From Faeciplasma sp048393055 (GTDB lineage Bacteria > Bacillota > Clostridia > Oscillospirales > Ruminococcaceae), in assembly GCA_048393055.1 (NCBI GenBank), contig DBFJJS010000014.1:3623-67622 (forward strand): DNA of 64,000 bases, read 5' to 3'. The notes under the pieces were generated by a model, which was not told the origin of the DNA, searched no databases, and saw only the letters and a list, made by a program, of their open reading frames with translations. Below, piece by piece: positions 16,993 through 25,283 of this stretch (the stretch's first letter is position 1; each line of letters begins with the position of its first letter). Both the position numbers and the translations under genes were made by a program.

Positions 16993-16998
16993 TGAAAA

Positions 16999-17295
16999 TC
17001 ACCTCTCAGCCAATTCCGTACTGTACCGTTTTGTGGTTTCATAATTCCCGCAGGCCGCAAGCAAAAGCAGCCAGATCAGTTCAGAAGCGTCTGACGGGTA
17101 GAGCCGCATATCCACACGGCATTGCCCATTTTCATCCTGATAGCGCCGGGGATATTTCATCAGCTTTTCCATCTGGCGCTCATTTTCAGGGATCAGATCA
17201 TCCGGGAGCAAATCCCGGTTTTCTTCCAAAATGGTCATCAGTAAATCAAACCATTCCGCGTACATATCCAATTTGACAGGTGGTAACTGTGCCAT
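16999..17295 (-). CDS. Conserved element protein, unknown
   Basis: A 98-residue mostly helical protein (KLDMYAEWFDLLMTILEENRDLLPDDLIP; ASELIWLLLLAACGNYETTKRY). No domain recognised. It lies five bases downstream of the next gene and six bases upstream of the LPD28 gene, so it belongs to the same dense operon. The hydrophobic LIWLLLLAACG stretch is short for a membrane span and is more likely a buried helix. Confidence 0.7.
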   Translation of the reverse strand: MAQLPPVKLDMYAEWFDLLMTILEENRDLLPDDLIPENERQMEKLMKYPRRYQDENGQCRVDMRLYPSDASELIWLLLLAACGNYETTKRYSTELAER

Positions 17296-17300
17296 TTTTC

Positions 17301-17846
17301 CTACCTTTCCATCGCTGCGGCCTGCCGCTGCCGGGGAATGGAAAACCCGTAGACCTTGGCGATGTCGTCGCCCAGCCTGCGGGTCACTCTCGTTATATCG
17401 GCGCGGGTCGCTGTACCGCGATACAGTTTTTCTTTCAGCAGTTCAATTTGGGACGGGCTGGCGTTGTCCTTATAGACTCGATAGAGATAATGGTTGGTGC
17501 CGTCATGGTGGATGGCGTCACACCGCAGATCGCCCAGCCGGTCTACATACCAGGTGGAGTAATCCGTGTCCCCGTAAAGGCAGTCCCGGATATTGCCGCT
17601 TGGGATTTCCTTGTACCCCATACGCCGCCCATTCCACAGACCCAGGTCGCCTACAACCAAAATGGGCTGGGAAAGCTGCACATTGAGGTTCATGCGCTCG
17701 TCATCCAGATAATCCCCGTTGATCTCATACATCAGGGAAATGCGTTCCTCCTCGGACAGCTCCGGGTATTCTGCCTCCAGGTCATCCCGCCAGTCCTCGT
17801 AATCCAGATCATAATTGCTCCAGATAACGTGTTTCTCCTCCTTCAT
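17301..17846 (-). CDS. Conserved element protein, unknown
   Basis: A 181-residue acidic protein. Its N-terminal part (IWSNYDLDYEDWRDDLEAEYPELSEEERISLMYEINGDYLDDERMNL is acidic throughout) is followed by a beta-rich part (PILVVGDLGLWNGRRMGYKEI, then DGTNHYLYRVY). I have seen this pattern in Tn1549-like elements without an assigned function. GAGGTGA precedes ATG 17846, which overlaps the upstream gene's stop as ATGA. Confidence 0.72.
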   Translation of the reverse strand: MKEEKHVIWSNYDLDYEDWRDDLEAEYPELSEEERISLMYEINGDYLDDERMNLNVQLSQPILVVGDLGLWNGRRMGYKEIPSGNIRDCLYGDTDYSTWYVDRLGDLRCDAIHHDGTNHYLYRVYKDNASPSQIELLKEKLYRGTATRADITRVTRRLGDDIAKVYGFSIPRQRQAAAMER

Positions 17847-18151
17847 CGGGCTTCACCTCGATTTCTTAAAGGGAGTTTGCTCAAGCACACAGTTTTCCCA
17901 GAGAGTTCTTCTGTATCTAAGTCCACGTCCCCGCAGTCATAATTCGTTCCATAGGTTTCGTTATACTTCTCCATAATAGAGTCTGGAATATAGCTGTCAC
18001 CATCAACCACGGCTCTGCCCTCCGTGAAAATCCGGGAAAGACATTTCTGTTTATCCAAGTTGTTTCCAGAAACAAGCAGTTCCATTTCATTCGGCATAAG
18101 AGAAAGTGTCATGCCTACCCGCGCCCAGATTTGATTATATCTATTCTTCAT
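17843..18151 (-). CDS. Small element protein, unknown
   Basis: A 102-residue protein with no recognised domain. It contains a hydrophilic core with DSIMEKYNETYGTNYDCGD. It overlaps both neighbours by four bases (ATGA at each junction). The C-terminal RGEAR and junction sequence resemble those at the end of the next upstream gene, suggesting that the coupling signal was duplicated when the gene was inserted. Confidence 0.65.
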   Translation of the reverse strand: MKNRYNQIWARVGMTLSLMPNEMELLVSGNNLDKQKCLSRIFTEGRAVVDGDSYIPDSIMEKYNETYGTNYDCGDVDLDTEELSGKTVCLSKLPLRNRGEAR

Positions 18152-19104
18152 CGTGCCTCACCCCGGTCTTTCTGCCGGAGCTTGATGGGCTGCCCCTGCT
18201 CGTCATAGTTTTTGGGGTCAGCGGCGGGGGTCTGCCAGCCAAACATGGAGCCGGCCAGCATGGCGGCTTCCTGCGCCTTGGTAACGCCATTCTTCCCGTT
18301 GTTGTCCTCAGCAAATCTGTGATTTTCCCTGGCGTCCGCCACAGAAAACTCAGGGCATGGAGTGTAGCCTTTTTCCCCTCTGGTCAGGAGGATCAGTTCT
18401 CCTGTGGAGGGAAGTGTGCTGAAGCACTGTGCCGGCAGGGAGGAGCGCAGCGGGATCACGCTCCCGTGGGTTTTCTCCAGGCGTTCCGCAAACTCACAGA
18501 TATGATAGAGGGCGCTGGAATACCCTCCGCTGGTTTCAAAATGGGTTTCATCGATGAACCGGCAGGTGCGGTCACGGGTTTCTCCGCCGCCGGTAAAAAT
18601 ACGGATGCTATCGCCGTCCGGGATGCGGAACAGCTCCTTGTAACCGGGCGTGATAAACCGGATGCCCTGCTTTGCCTTTTCCATGTGTTGCTCCAGGAAC
18701 CGGCCAACATAGGCGTAGAGGTAAAAATTGTAGTCCCCGTAATTGGGATTGCACCGCAGCATATAGGTGTGCTGGTCGGTTTTCAGCTTGAATCCGTACT
18801 CGGTGCAGAAGTTGCCCACCATCTCGGCTTCCGGGCGCTGCCGGCAATAGTGGCTCATGCTTTCCCGGCTGAAAAACAGGCCGTCTTTCTCCCGCAGGGT
18901 ATTGACCACTTCATCAAACTCTGCCTTAAATTCATCGGTTTTATACTCGCTCCGGTGGTCAAACCAGGAAGTGTAGAACTCTTTTCCAGCGCCAAAATCC
19001 CCGCGCAGATGTCCAATACAGCCGGTCTGGCCTTCGAGCTGGCTGCTCTGACTGTAAGAGTACATCCGTTCCTGCGGGGTCATACTGATGATTTCCAGTT
19101 TCAT
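18148..19104 (-). CDS. Conserved Tn1549-type element protein, 318 aa
   Basis: Reads MKLEIISMTPQERMYSYSQSSQL, TGCIGHLRGDFGAGKEFYTSWFD, and later GIRFITPGYKELFRIPDGD with an acidic FIDETHFE. The same arrangement occurs in Tn1549-like elements, where the protein is annotated only as hypothetical or as a polyvalent-associated protein. The C-terminal end (EAAMLAGSMFGW) carries a short motif shared with such proteins. It is coupled to its neighbours at both ends by overlaps. The enzymatic function is unknown. Confidence 0.78.
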   Translation of the reverse strand: MKLEIISMTPQERMYSYSQSSQLEGQTGCIGHLRGDFGAGKEFYTSWFDHRSEYKTDEFKAEFDEVVNTLREKDGLFFSRESMSHYCRQRPEAEMVGNFCTEYGFKLKTDQHTYMLRCNPNYGDYNFYLYAYVGRFLEQHMEKAKQGIRFITPGYKELFRIPDGDSIRIFTGGGETRDRTCRFIDETHFETSGGYSSALYHICEFAERLEKTHGSVIPLRSSLPAQCFSTLPSTGELILLTRGEKGYTPCPEFSVADARENHRFAEDNNGKNGVTKAQEAAMLAGSMFGWQTPAADPKNYDEQGQPIKLRQKDRGEAR

Positions 19105-19748
19105 TATCTCTCACGCTCCTTCTTTTTTCGTTGGATAGAGGGCTGGCCTTTTTCCTTCAAATCCTTTTCCCGCGCCTGCCAGTATTCGGGATGATAATGC
19201 TGCAAGCTGCGGTCAATGATCTTTTCATACTCACCAGGGCCAAAGTATTGGTTCACCGGAGCCTGATACAGTTTTTTGTCCATCAGCTCCCGCAGGGCCA
19301 CCGGCCCATCGCAGTCCTCCTCAAAGCAGAGATAGACGCCTTCCGCAAAGCCACATTCCTTTGCTTCCTTGCGGAAAACCTTGTCTGCCAAGTCCCGGTG
19401 GACCATGACGCCGCCATGCCCCGCGGTGCTGACCGAGTACGCACCGGGGCAGAGGGTTTCACAGGTCAGCACCTCGCCCCACGGGGAATAGCCCGGTGCT
19501 TTCTGTTTCACCGGATTCTGCCTTTTTTCCTCCAGGTATTGCAGTTCCTCCTGTGCCCGCGCCACCAAATCCTTCTGTGCAGCAAACAGGTCGCTGAAAT
19601 AATGGCCCCAGTAGTAGTCCGTTTGGTTACTGCATTTCCAGGTGACAAACTGCTGGGGTGCTGTTGAATGAACCCCCAGAACAAATTCGCTGTCACCCAC
19701 ATGACAGGAGTCTGTGATGATATATCCTTGATTGATACGCACATCCAT
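19104..19748 (-). CDS. DUF7007-like element protein
   Basis: A 214-residue protein. It opens with a beta-rich region (YIITDSCHVGDSEFVLGVH), then a coiled segment, and a C-terminal domain with SPWGEVLTCETLCPGAYSVSTAGHGGVMVH. The paired SPWG and TAGHGG motifs resemble the DUF7007 type as I remember it. The N-terminal 'HVGDSEFVLG' recurs as 'HIGDREIVLG' in the next upstream gene, suggesting a shared module. It overlaps the downstream gene's start by one base. Confidence 0.72.
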   Translation of the reverse strand: MDVRINQGYIITDSCHVGDSEFVLGVHSTAPQQFVTWKCSNQTDYYWGHYFSDLFAAQKDLVARAQEELQYLEEKRQNPVKQKAPGYSPWGEVLTCETLCPGAYSVSTAGHGGVMVHRDLADKVFRKEAKECGFAEGVYLCFEEDCDGPVALRELMDKKLYQAPVNQYFGPGEYEKIIDRSLQHYHPEYWQAREKDLKEKGQPSIQRKKKERER

Positions 19749-19751
19749 CGA

Positions 19752-20381
19752 TCATCGTTCCTCCTTCCCACCTTTGTGCTGCTCTTTTTTCGCTTGTTCC
19801 TGCTGAATACTTAACAGCCCGTGCTTTGCCCACCCAGGCAATTCCTCCGGTTCCATGACTCCGAGAACATCCATACGCTCATAGCGGCTCTCTTTTCCGG
19901 TATAAAGGTCAATGCAAAAGCAGGCAGAGCCTCGGCTGTGTGGATAGGCACCGAAGCCGCCCACACAGAGCTTTAACTGACAAGTGGCTCTGCGATACTC
20001 CCGGCGCAGCACTTCCGGCTTGATGACCACAATTTTGTTATTTAAGTCATCCTCACCAGACACCACGGTACAATCGCTGGCCGTGATAGGACGGTCATCA
20101 ATGCCCTGTATTTTCGGCTTGTTCATCGCCACACGGGTATTCTCGGCCTGCTCGGTGACGCGCTCACCGAACATCTTTACCATCTCCGCATAGTTGTCGC
20201 TGCACATGACTTCACTGTATGCCGCAAACAATTCATTCTGCTGGCAGAAAGCGCACATATATTTTTCGCCGGTTTCATCCCGTGGATTTTCTCCCAGAAC
20301 GATCTCCCTGTCACCGATGTGGATAGACTGGATGATCTCGTAGTCACCGGCCATGCGCTTTTCCATTTTATTCGCCTCCAT
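19752..20381 (-). CDS. Conserved element protein, unknown
   Basis: A 209-residue protein starting with a GDYEIIQSIHIGDREIVLGEN module like that of its neighbour. A CAFCQQNEL segment has a CxxC pair, and a later CQLKLCVGGFGAYPHSRG is followed by CFCIDLYTG. It could bind metal through the cysteines, but the spacing is not one I recognise. AAGGAGGTGGACT precedes ATG 20381. It is three bases from the downstream gene. Confidence 0.7.
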   Translation of the reverse strand: MEANKMEKRMAGDYEIIQSIHIGDREIVLGENPRDETGEKYMCAFCQQNELFAAYSEVMCSDNYAEMVKMFGERVTEQAENTRVAMNKPKIQGIDDRPITASDCTVVSGEDDLNNKIVVIKPEVLRREYRRATCQLKLCVGGFGAYPHSRGSACFCIDLYTGKESRYERMDVLGVMEPEELPGWAKHGLLSIQQEQAKKEQHKGGKEER

Positions 20382-20598
20382 AGTCCACCTCCTTAGGTAG
20401 CTCTATGGGTATTTCGTTGTGAACCTTGGTCCGATTTTCCAGCACCTTCTTCTGGACACACAGCACAGCCCGGATATTAGGGACTGTGATACCGGGAATC
20501 TCCACCATTTCCTCCGGGGTAACGGTGAGAAGCTGCACTGGGGAATAACCGGCCTGGGCGAATATGCGGAACAGCCGTTGTTCAAATCGTTCTCTCAT
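20368..20598 (-). CDS. Small helix-hairpin-helix-like protein
   Basis: A 76-residue protein. LFRIFAQAGYSPVQLLTVTPEEMVEIPGITVPNIRAVLCVQ is interrupted only by short loops and contains EIPGIT, the turn of a helix-hairpin-helix-like DNA-binding motif. ATG 20598 is chosen because AAAGGAG precedes it by eight bases; an upstream in-frame ATG at 20646 lies in terminator sequence. It overlaps the downstream gene by 14 bases and begins the operon of small element genes after the adhesin terminator. Confidence 0.72.
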   Translation of the reverse strand: MRERFEQRLFRIFAQAGYSPVQLLTVTPEEMVEIPGITVPNIRAVLCVQKKVLENRTKVHNEIPIELPKEVDYGGE

Positions 20599-20626
20599 CT
20601 GCAAAGCTCCTTTCTTTTTTGGTATG

Positions 20627-20656
20627 TAAAAGGGGCGGCCCCGCATGGCCGCCCCT
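20627..20656 (-). terminator. Terminator after adhesin and small membrane gene
   Basis: On the minus strand AGGGGCGGCC (20656-20647), a six-base loop, then GGCCGCCCCT, followed by TTT: a 10-bp very GC-rich stem. It ends the adhesin transcript just before the helix-hairpin-helix gene. Confidence 0.75.
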
Positions 20657-20662
20657 GGCTGG

Positions 20663-20752
20663 TTACTTCTTACGGCTCCTGACCTTCAGGAAAATCAGAC
20701 CGCCGATGATGAACACCACCAGCGCAATGGCAATGATCGTTTTCAGTTCCAT
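20663..20752 (-). CDS. 29-residue membrane peptide
   Basis: A very small gene with one membrane helix (IIAIALVVFIIGGLIFLKV) and a basic tail RSRKK. AAGGAGG precedes ATG 20752 with seven bases between. It sits 24 bases after the adhesin stop and before the terminator, so it is cotranscribed with the adhesin. A membrane protein with its C-terminus inside the cell is likely. The function is unknown; helping adhesin export or anchoring is only a guess from position. Confidence 0.65.
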   Translation of the reverse strand: MELKTIIAIALVVFIIGGLIFLKVRSRKK

Positions 20753-20776
20753 TCGATAATTCCTCCTTCTTCTGTG

Positions 20777-23700
20777 TTATTCAGCAGAATCCTGGTCCTT
20801 CTTGCGCTTGAACGCATAGGCTGTGACGCCCAAAACCGCAGCACCTGCGGCGGACACGCCCATCAGGGTCATCCACAGCCAGGGCTTGCTCTCATCGCCG
20901 GTTTTAGGCGTATCGCGCAGCTCGTTGTGCATCTGTGCAACGGTGGTCTTATCCGCAAAGATCGTCACCGTCTTATCCGCGGGCAGCACATAGTTGGCGC
21001 TGGCCCCATCCGATACCTCGGAAACGGTGTAATCGCCCACACGCAGGCCCTCAATAAAGATTTCGCCGTTCTCGTCTGTCGTGAAAACCTGCTCATAACC
21101 GCCAGCACCCGTCACACGGAAGGAGAAGCCCTCCACCTTGCCATCGCTGGATGTCTTTTCAATCCGCAGGGAACCGGTCTGGGCCATGTTGACAAAGCCA
21201 ACCCCGGCCTCGTTCTCTACCTCGTAAATCTTGCCGTTCTCGGTGATCTCCACATAGTAGGCGTTTTCATCCAGCAGGAAGCCTTCCGGCGCTTTGGTTT
21301 CCTTTACAAACACGCCGCCATATTCAATGTGCGTCATCTCATAAATGCCGGTGCTGGTTTCCTCCAGATTGCCCAGCAGCTCGTCGCCGTCATCCAGCTC
21401 CTTATTGCCGTTGGTATCCCGATAAACCTCAAACTCGGCTCCGGTCAGCTTGTTGTCCGGGTAATCCTTATCCACCTTGGTGAGCCGCAGGTCGCCGTAA
21501 ATGCGCTCATTGGTAAGGGAGATTTCCACCACCTGTCCATCTTCCACCACGGTAACGGGGATCACTTCATCGGAGAGGACAAACCCGTCCGGGCTTTCCA
21601 GCTCTTTCAGTACCCAGTTTCCGTAAGGAACATTGGAGAAGGAGAAGCTGCCGTCCTCCGCGGAAACGGCGGTGGCAAGAGCAGTTTCTTCCGTAAATTC
21701 GGCTTCCTCCGAATGGAACAGGCCAATCAGAGCGCCGCCCAGACCCGTGCCGTTCTCATCGGTCTTGATGCCGTGGATTTCGCCGCGGATCAGCTCATTG
21801 GTGACAGCCTCGCCATCATTGGCGGCAATCTCTACAACGGCCACAGAAGGACCGCCATACTCGAAGGTAAACGGGAAGGTTTCGCCATTCAGCAGATAAT
21901 GGCTGTCGGTGGACAGCTCCTTCAGGTAGAAGCTGCCGAAAGGCAGGTCGGTGCTGCAAACGGCCTGGCCGTTTTCATTTACCGAAACGATTTCCAGAAG
22001 CCCGTCTGCCGGGATCACAGAACCGTCCGCTGCGGTGATGTCCGCCTGGGCATAGAGGCCGAAGGTCACGGCGGAGATCTCACCGTTCATGCCAATGCCG
22101 AAGGTTTCATCTTGCTCCAGCACCTTGCTCAGGGACACCTGGACCTTCTGGCGCTGGTTGTAGAAGCTGGCTGAGGTTTCGGTGACTTCCACCTCCTGGC
22201 CTGCGTACACCAGCTCCACATTGGTGATATTCTCGCCGGTATCCACCATGCCGTGGGGGAACTGAACCTCCTTCACCTGGAATTTGCCCAGGTAGAGGGG
22301 CTGGCTCTGGGCTGTGCCGTCCTCGGCGGTGGTGATGGTGTCCACTACCTCGTCCGCAGAATAGCGCAGGGTGCCATCCAGGGTGTAGACGTCCTCCAGA
22401 GCGGTGATCTCAAACACCGCGCCGGACAGGCCGGCCACTTCATAGACCGGCTGGTACACGCCCTCGCTTTCCACCACAGAGGAAAGCACTTCGCCGGTCT
22501 TGCTGACCTTGATGATTCCTTTTTGAGCCATGTTGGGCTTGGTGACTTCGATCGCCGTCACGCCGCCTTCCTCGCTGGAAGCGTCCTGGGTCACATCAAA
22601 GTAAACCGGGGTGCTGTCCAGCACATAGCCGTAGGGGGCCTGCACCTCCACCAGAGAGTACCCGGAGCCGTATTCCAGCTTTTCAGGCGTTACCAGGTAG
22701 CCCTCGGCATTGGTGTAGAACGTATCAATGGTAGTGGGGGTGGGATAAGTGAAGGTCATTTCCACCTTGCTGCCATCGGGACGATAAATCTGGAACCCGG
22801 CTCCCGCATAGGGGATGGTGACGCCGGTTTCCGCGTCCACCTTGACCACCTTGATGAAGCTGGCAAAGTTGGCGTTATTGATCAGGTAGCGGTAGGTCTG
22901 GCCATCCTGGGCAATATACACTTCAAAGTCGTCCATCAGCTCGCGGCCATCCCAGCCCTTGGTCTGATGAACGATATAGGTGCCGTAGGGCAGCTTCTTG
23001 GACTGTGCAAAGCCGTTCTCATCGCAGGTGAGAACATCTCGCTCGGAGTCTTTGGCCGCATCATAACTGCCGGCAGATTTCAGATATACCTGGAACTCCG
23101 CGCCGGATTCCGGGGTTTCGATCTGGGTTTCCCCGTCGTCGGTGTGCTTGATGATGGCGATGTCGCCTTTGATAACCTGTTCCGTCACATTGTTGGCGGT
23201 GTCGTTCCGCTCAATGGTGTAAAGTTCCGGCTCTGCGCCCACATGATGAATGGTGGAGTCCAGCAGATACCCTTCGCTGGGGCTGATTTCACGAATCGTC
23301 CAGTCGGAACCGCAGACGTAATAGCCGGTGGTGAACTGGCCGTTTTCGTCCGTAGTAAAGCTGTCCACAAGGGTTTCACCCTGATACAGCCCATACACAG
23401 CGCCGGCCAGGGAGCCGTCGCCCTGGGGAGAGATGGTTTCCACATCGCTCTTGGTGACGGTGACGCGGAACTTCTTCAACACGTTGTTCACACTCTTATG
23501 AGTGACTTTGTTCCACTCGATGGTGACAGTCTGGGAATCCGGCACCACATAACGGATGGGGGTATCCACCTCCTCCAGTACATAGCCCGTGCCGATGAGC
23601 ACATTTTCAAAACGCGCAACGCCGCTCCCATCCGTCACAGCGTACTCGTCCACCGGCTGCCCGGAGAGGGATGTGCCGTACAGGTGGAAGGTCATACCTT

Positions 23701-25006
23701 CCACCAGCCCGTCCTCGCTGGTTTTTGTCACTTCCAAGCTGCCGCGTTTAAGGACATTGTTGAACGTAACAGTAGCAGTCTGGCCGCCGACGATGGTCAC
23801 TTGCTGGCTGGCCTGGGGCTCATACTTCTCAATCGACTGTTCCGTTACGGTGTAAACGCCGGGGTTGAGATCGGAAATGTCAATCTCGCCCGCCGAATTG
23901 GTGGTCTTGGTGGCGCTGTACCCATTGCCAGTGATGGTAAAGGAAATGCCTTCCACCTGGCCGTCCTCGGAAGTCTTAATCAGCTTCATGCTGCCGGTTT
24001 TCACTTCCAGGTTCAGATAGCCTACCATCTGGTCGGAAACGGTTTCCCCGTAGGTGGCGAAGTCCTGCTTGCCGCCGCCGGAAACACCATCCGTCCAAAC
24101 CACAACGCCGCTGCGCTGGGCAGAAATTTTTTCCGCTTTAACCGTCACAGAGCCTGTGATGGCCTGGGCGGAAGTGATGGTGAGCTGGTTGCCGTTTACG
24201 GAGAAATTTAGCCCGGTGGTGCTGCTGGAGAAGGTGTAGTCGCCCAGCACCCCGTTGGTATCTGTAAGGGTGAGGGAATACTGTTGGCCATCCCATTTTA
24301 GTTCATAGGCACCGGCGTCTGCGGTGCTGCTGAAAAAGCTGGGCAGCATGGTATGGCGTTTGACCGCGCTCTCAATGGCGGAATACTGGCTGAAAATCTC
24401 GCTGTACAGGGGATGGTTGGCGCTAATATATTCCGTCACGTTGTTTTTGCCCTGGGCATTGGCGTCCACATGATTAAACTGGCTGTCGCGTTCACCTACA
24501 ACGGTTTCCCAAACAAGAAGCTGGGTAGCGATATATCCCGCGATCTTGCTTGCGTCCTCTGGGTTCCCGCTCATCCATGAGGTGCTGGCATTTCCCTGCC
24601 AGCCATAGGTCATGATTCGCCCGATATATTCCTTGATGGTATCCGGCGGGATGGTGGGGTTCAGGTTGGACGGGTAGTTATCCCAGAAATCTTCGCCCCG
24701 GCCCGTGTACTGGTCGCCGGTATTCACACCGATACCCGGCTCAATGCAGTAGATGGCCCTGCCATTAAAGGCGTCCTGGGTGTGGACGGAAAAGCTGTCG
24801 TTTTCTCCGGTGGACCAGCCGCCCAGGAAATTCAGGGCGGGATGGCCCCATCCGGCCTTGTTGGGGTCACTGGCACGGGGCAGGTCGATCATATACGTCG
24901 TCATGGTTTCGCCTGCGGCAAATGCCGTGGTCCCCGTTCCCGCAAAGACGCCCAGGCACATGAGCAGGGACATGAGCAGGGACAGGGGCTTTCTCAATGC
25001 TTTCAT
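20777..25006 (-). CDS. Thioester/Cna-B repeat surface adhesin, sortase anchored
   Basis: A 1409-residue cell-wall protein. Signal peptide: residues 1-31, ending AFAA. Next a thioester-type (TQXA) domain with the Cys in YCIEPGIG (about residue 87) and the partner ATQLLVWETV. About ten Cna-B/SpaA-type domains follow, each with a xVxKTS/D start and YxVxE end, and often TVTEQ or VKEV motifs. The C-terminus has DTPKTGDES (an LPXTG-like sortase motif), a membrane helix and RKKDQD. Such proteins bind host or partner-cell surfaces by a covalent thioester and have isopeptide-locked domains. In this element it may help mating-pair contact. AGGAGGTAACACG precedes ATG 25006. Confidence 0.92.
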   Translation of the reverse strand: MKALRKPLSLLMSLLMCLGVFAGTGTTAFAAGETMTTYMIDLPRASDPNKAGWGHPALNFLGGWSTGENDSFSVHTQDAFNGRAIYCIEPGIGVNTGDQYTGRGEDFWDNYPSNLNPTIPPDTIKEYIGRIMTYGWQGNASTSWMSGNPEDASKIAGYIATQLLVWETVVGERDSQFNHVDANAQGKNNVTEYISANHPLYSEIFSQYSAIESAVKRHTMLPSFFSSTADAGAYELKWDGQQYSLTLTDTNGVLGDYTFSSSTTGLNFSVNGNQLTITSAQAITGSVTVKAEKISAQRSGVVVWTDGVSGGGKQDFATYGETVSDQMVGYLNLEVKTGSMKLIKTSEDGQVEGISFTITGNGYSATKTTNSAGEIDISDLNPGVYTVTEQSIEKYEPQASQQVTIVGGQTATVTFNNVLKRGSLEVTKTSEDGLVEGMTFHLYGTSLSGQPVDEYAVTDGSGVARFENVLIGTGYVLEEVDTPIRYVVPDSQTVTIEWNKVTHKSVNNVLKKFRVTVTKSDVETISPQGDGSLAGAVYGLYQGETLVDSFTTDENGQFTTGYYVCGSDWTIREISPSEGYLLDSTIHHVGAEPELYTIERNDTANNVTEQVIKGDIAIIKHTDDGETQIETPESGAEFQVYLKSAGSYDAAKDSERDVLTCDENGFAQSKKLPYGTYIVHQTKGWDGRELMDDFEVYIAQDGQTYRYLINNANFASFIKVVKVDAETGVTIPYAGAGFQIYRPDGSKVEMTFTYPTPTTIDTFYTNAEGYLVTPEKLEYGSGYSLVEVQAPYGYVLDSTPVYFDVTQDASSEEGGVTAIEVTKPNMAQKGIIKVSKTGEVLSSVVESEGVYQPVYEVAGLSGAVFEITALEDVYTLDGTLRYSADEVVDTITTAEDGTAQSQPLYLGKFQVKEVQFPHGMVDTGENITNVELVYAGQEVEVTETSASFYNQRQKVQVSLSKVLEQDETFGIGMNGEISAVTFGLYAQADITAADGSVIPADGLLEIVSVNENGQAVCSTDLPFGSFYLKELSTDSHYLLNGETFPFTFEYGGPSVAVVEIAANDGEAVTNELIRGEIHGIKTDENGTGLGGALIGLFHSEEAEFTEETALATAVSAEDGSFSFSNVPYGNWVLKELESPDGFVLSDEVIPVTVVEDGQVVEISLTNERIYGDLRLTKVDKDYPDNKLTGAEFEVYRDTNGNKELDDGDELLGNLEETSTGIYEMTHIEYGGVFVKETKAPEGFLLDENAYYVEITENGKIYEVENEAGVGFVNMAQTGSLRIEKTSSDGKVEGFSFRVTGAGGYEQVFTTDENGEIFIEGLRVGDYTVSEVSDGASANYVLPADKTVTIFADKTTVAQMHNELRDTPKTGDESKPWLWMTLMGVSAAGAAVLGVTAYAFKRKKDQDSAE

Positions 25007-25031
25007 CGTGTTACCTCCTTGAAATGGCCGC

Positions 25032-25057
25032 AAAAAAGCACATCGCTCTGGATGTGC
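25032..25057 (-). terminator. Terminator in the adhesin leader, 26 bases before the start codon
   Basis: On the minus strand GCACATC (25057-25051), a six-base loop, GATGTGC and six T residues. It lies between parB (stop 25284) and the adhesin ATG at 25006. With only about 25 bases between it and the start codon, an adhesin promoter must lie upstream of it or the gene depends on read-through. The other 220 bases of this gap show no gene. Confidence 0.75.
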
Positions 25058-25283
25058 TGCCTGCGGCTGGATTTTGTTTACGTTCTAAAAAAGAGAGAGT
25101 TGCCCAGCGCCTTCCGCCCATTTATCCTGCCGTTTCAACGGGGACTGTGCAAAATTTCTCAGGTCCCGAAAATATCTTCTTTTTTAGGATGTTTAGGCAG
25201 TTGGAAGGGGTGAGGTGTGGAGAGGGGGAACCGGCCAAACACACCGGGTCCGCAGAAGGGCGCACCACTCCCTTGGCAGTAGG

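Noticed and set aside
20645..24211. Two long plus-strand frames (509 and 652 residues) opposite the adhesin gene
   Set aside because: They are antisense to a clear secreted repeat protein, have no recognisable domains, and no ribosome sites. High GC with biased codons in the repeats opens the opposite frame.
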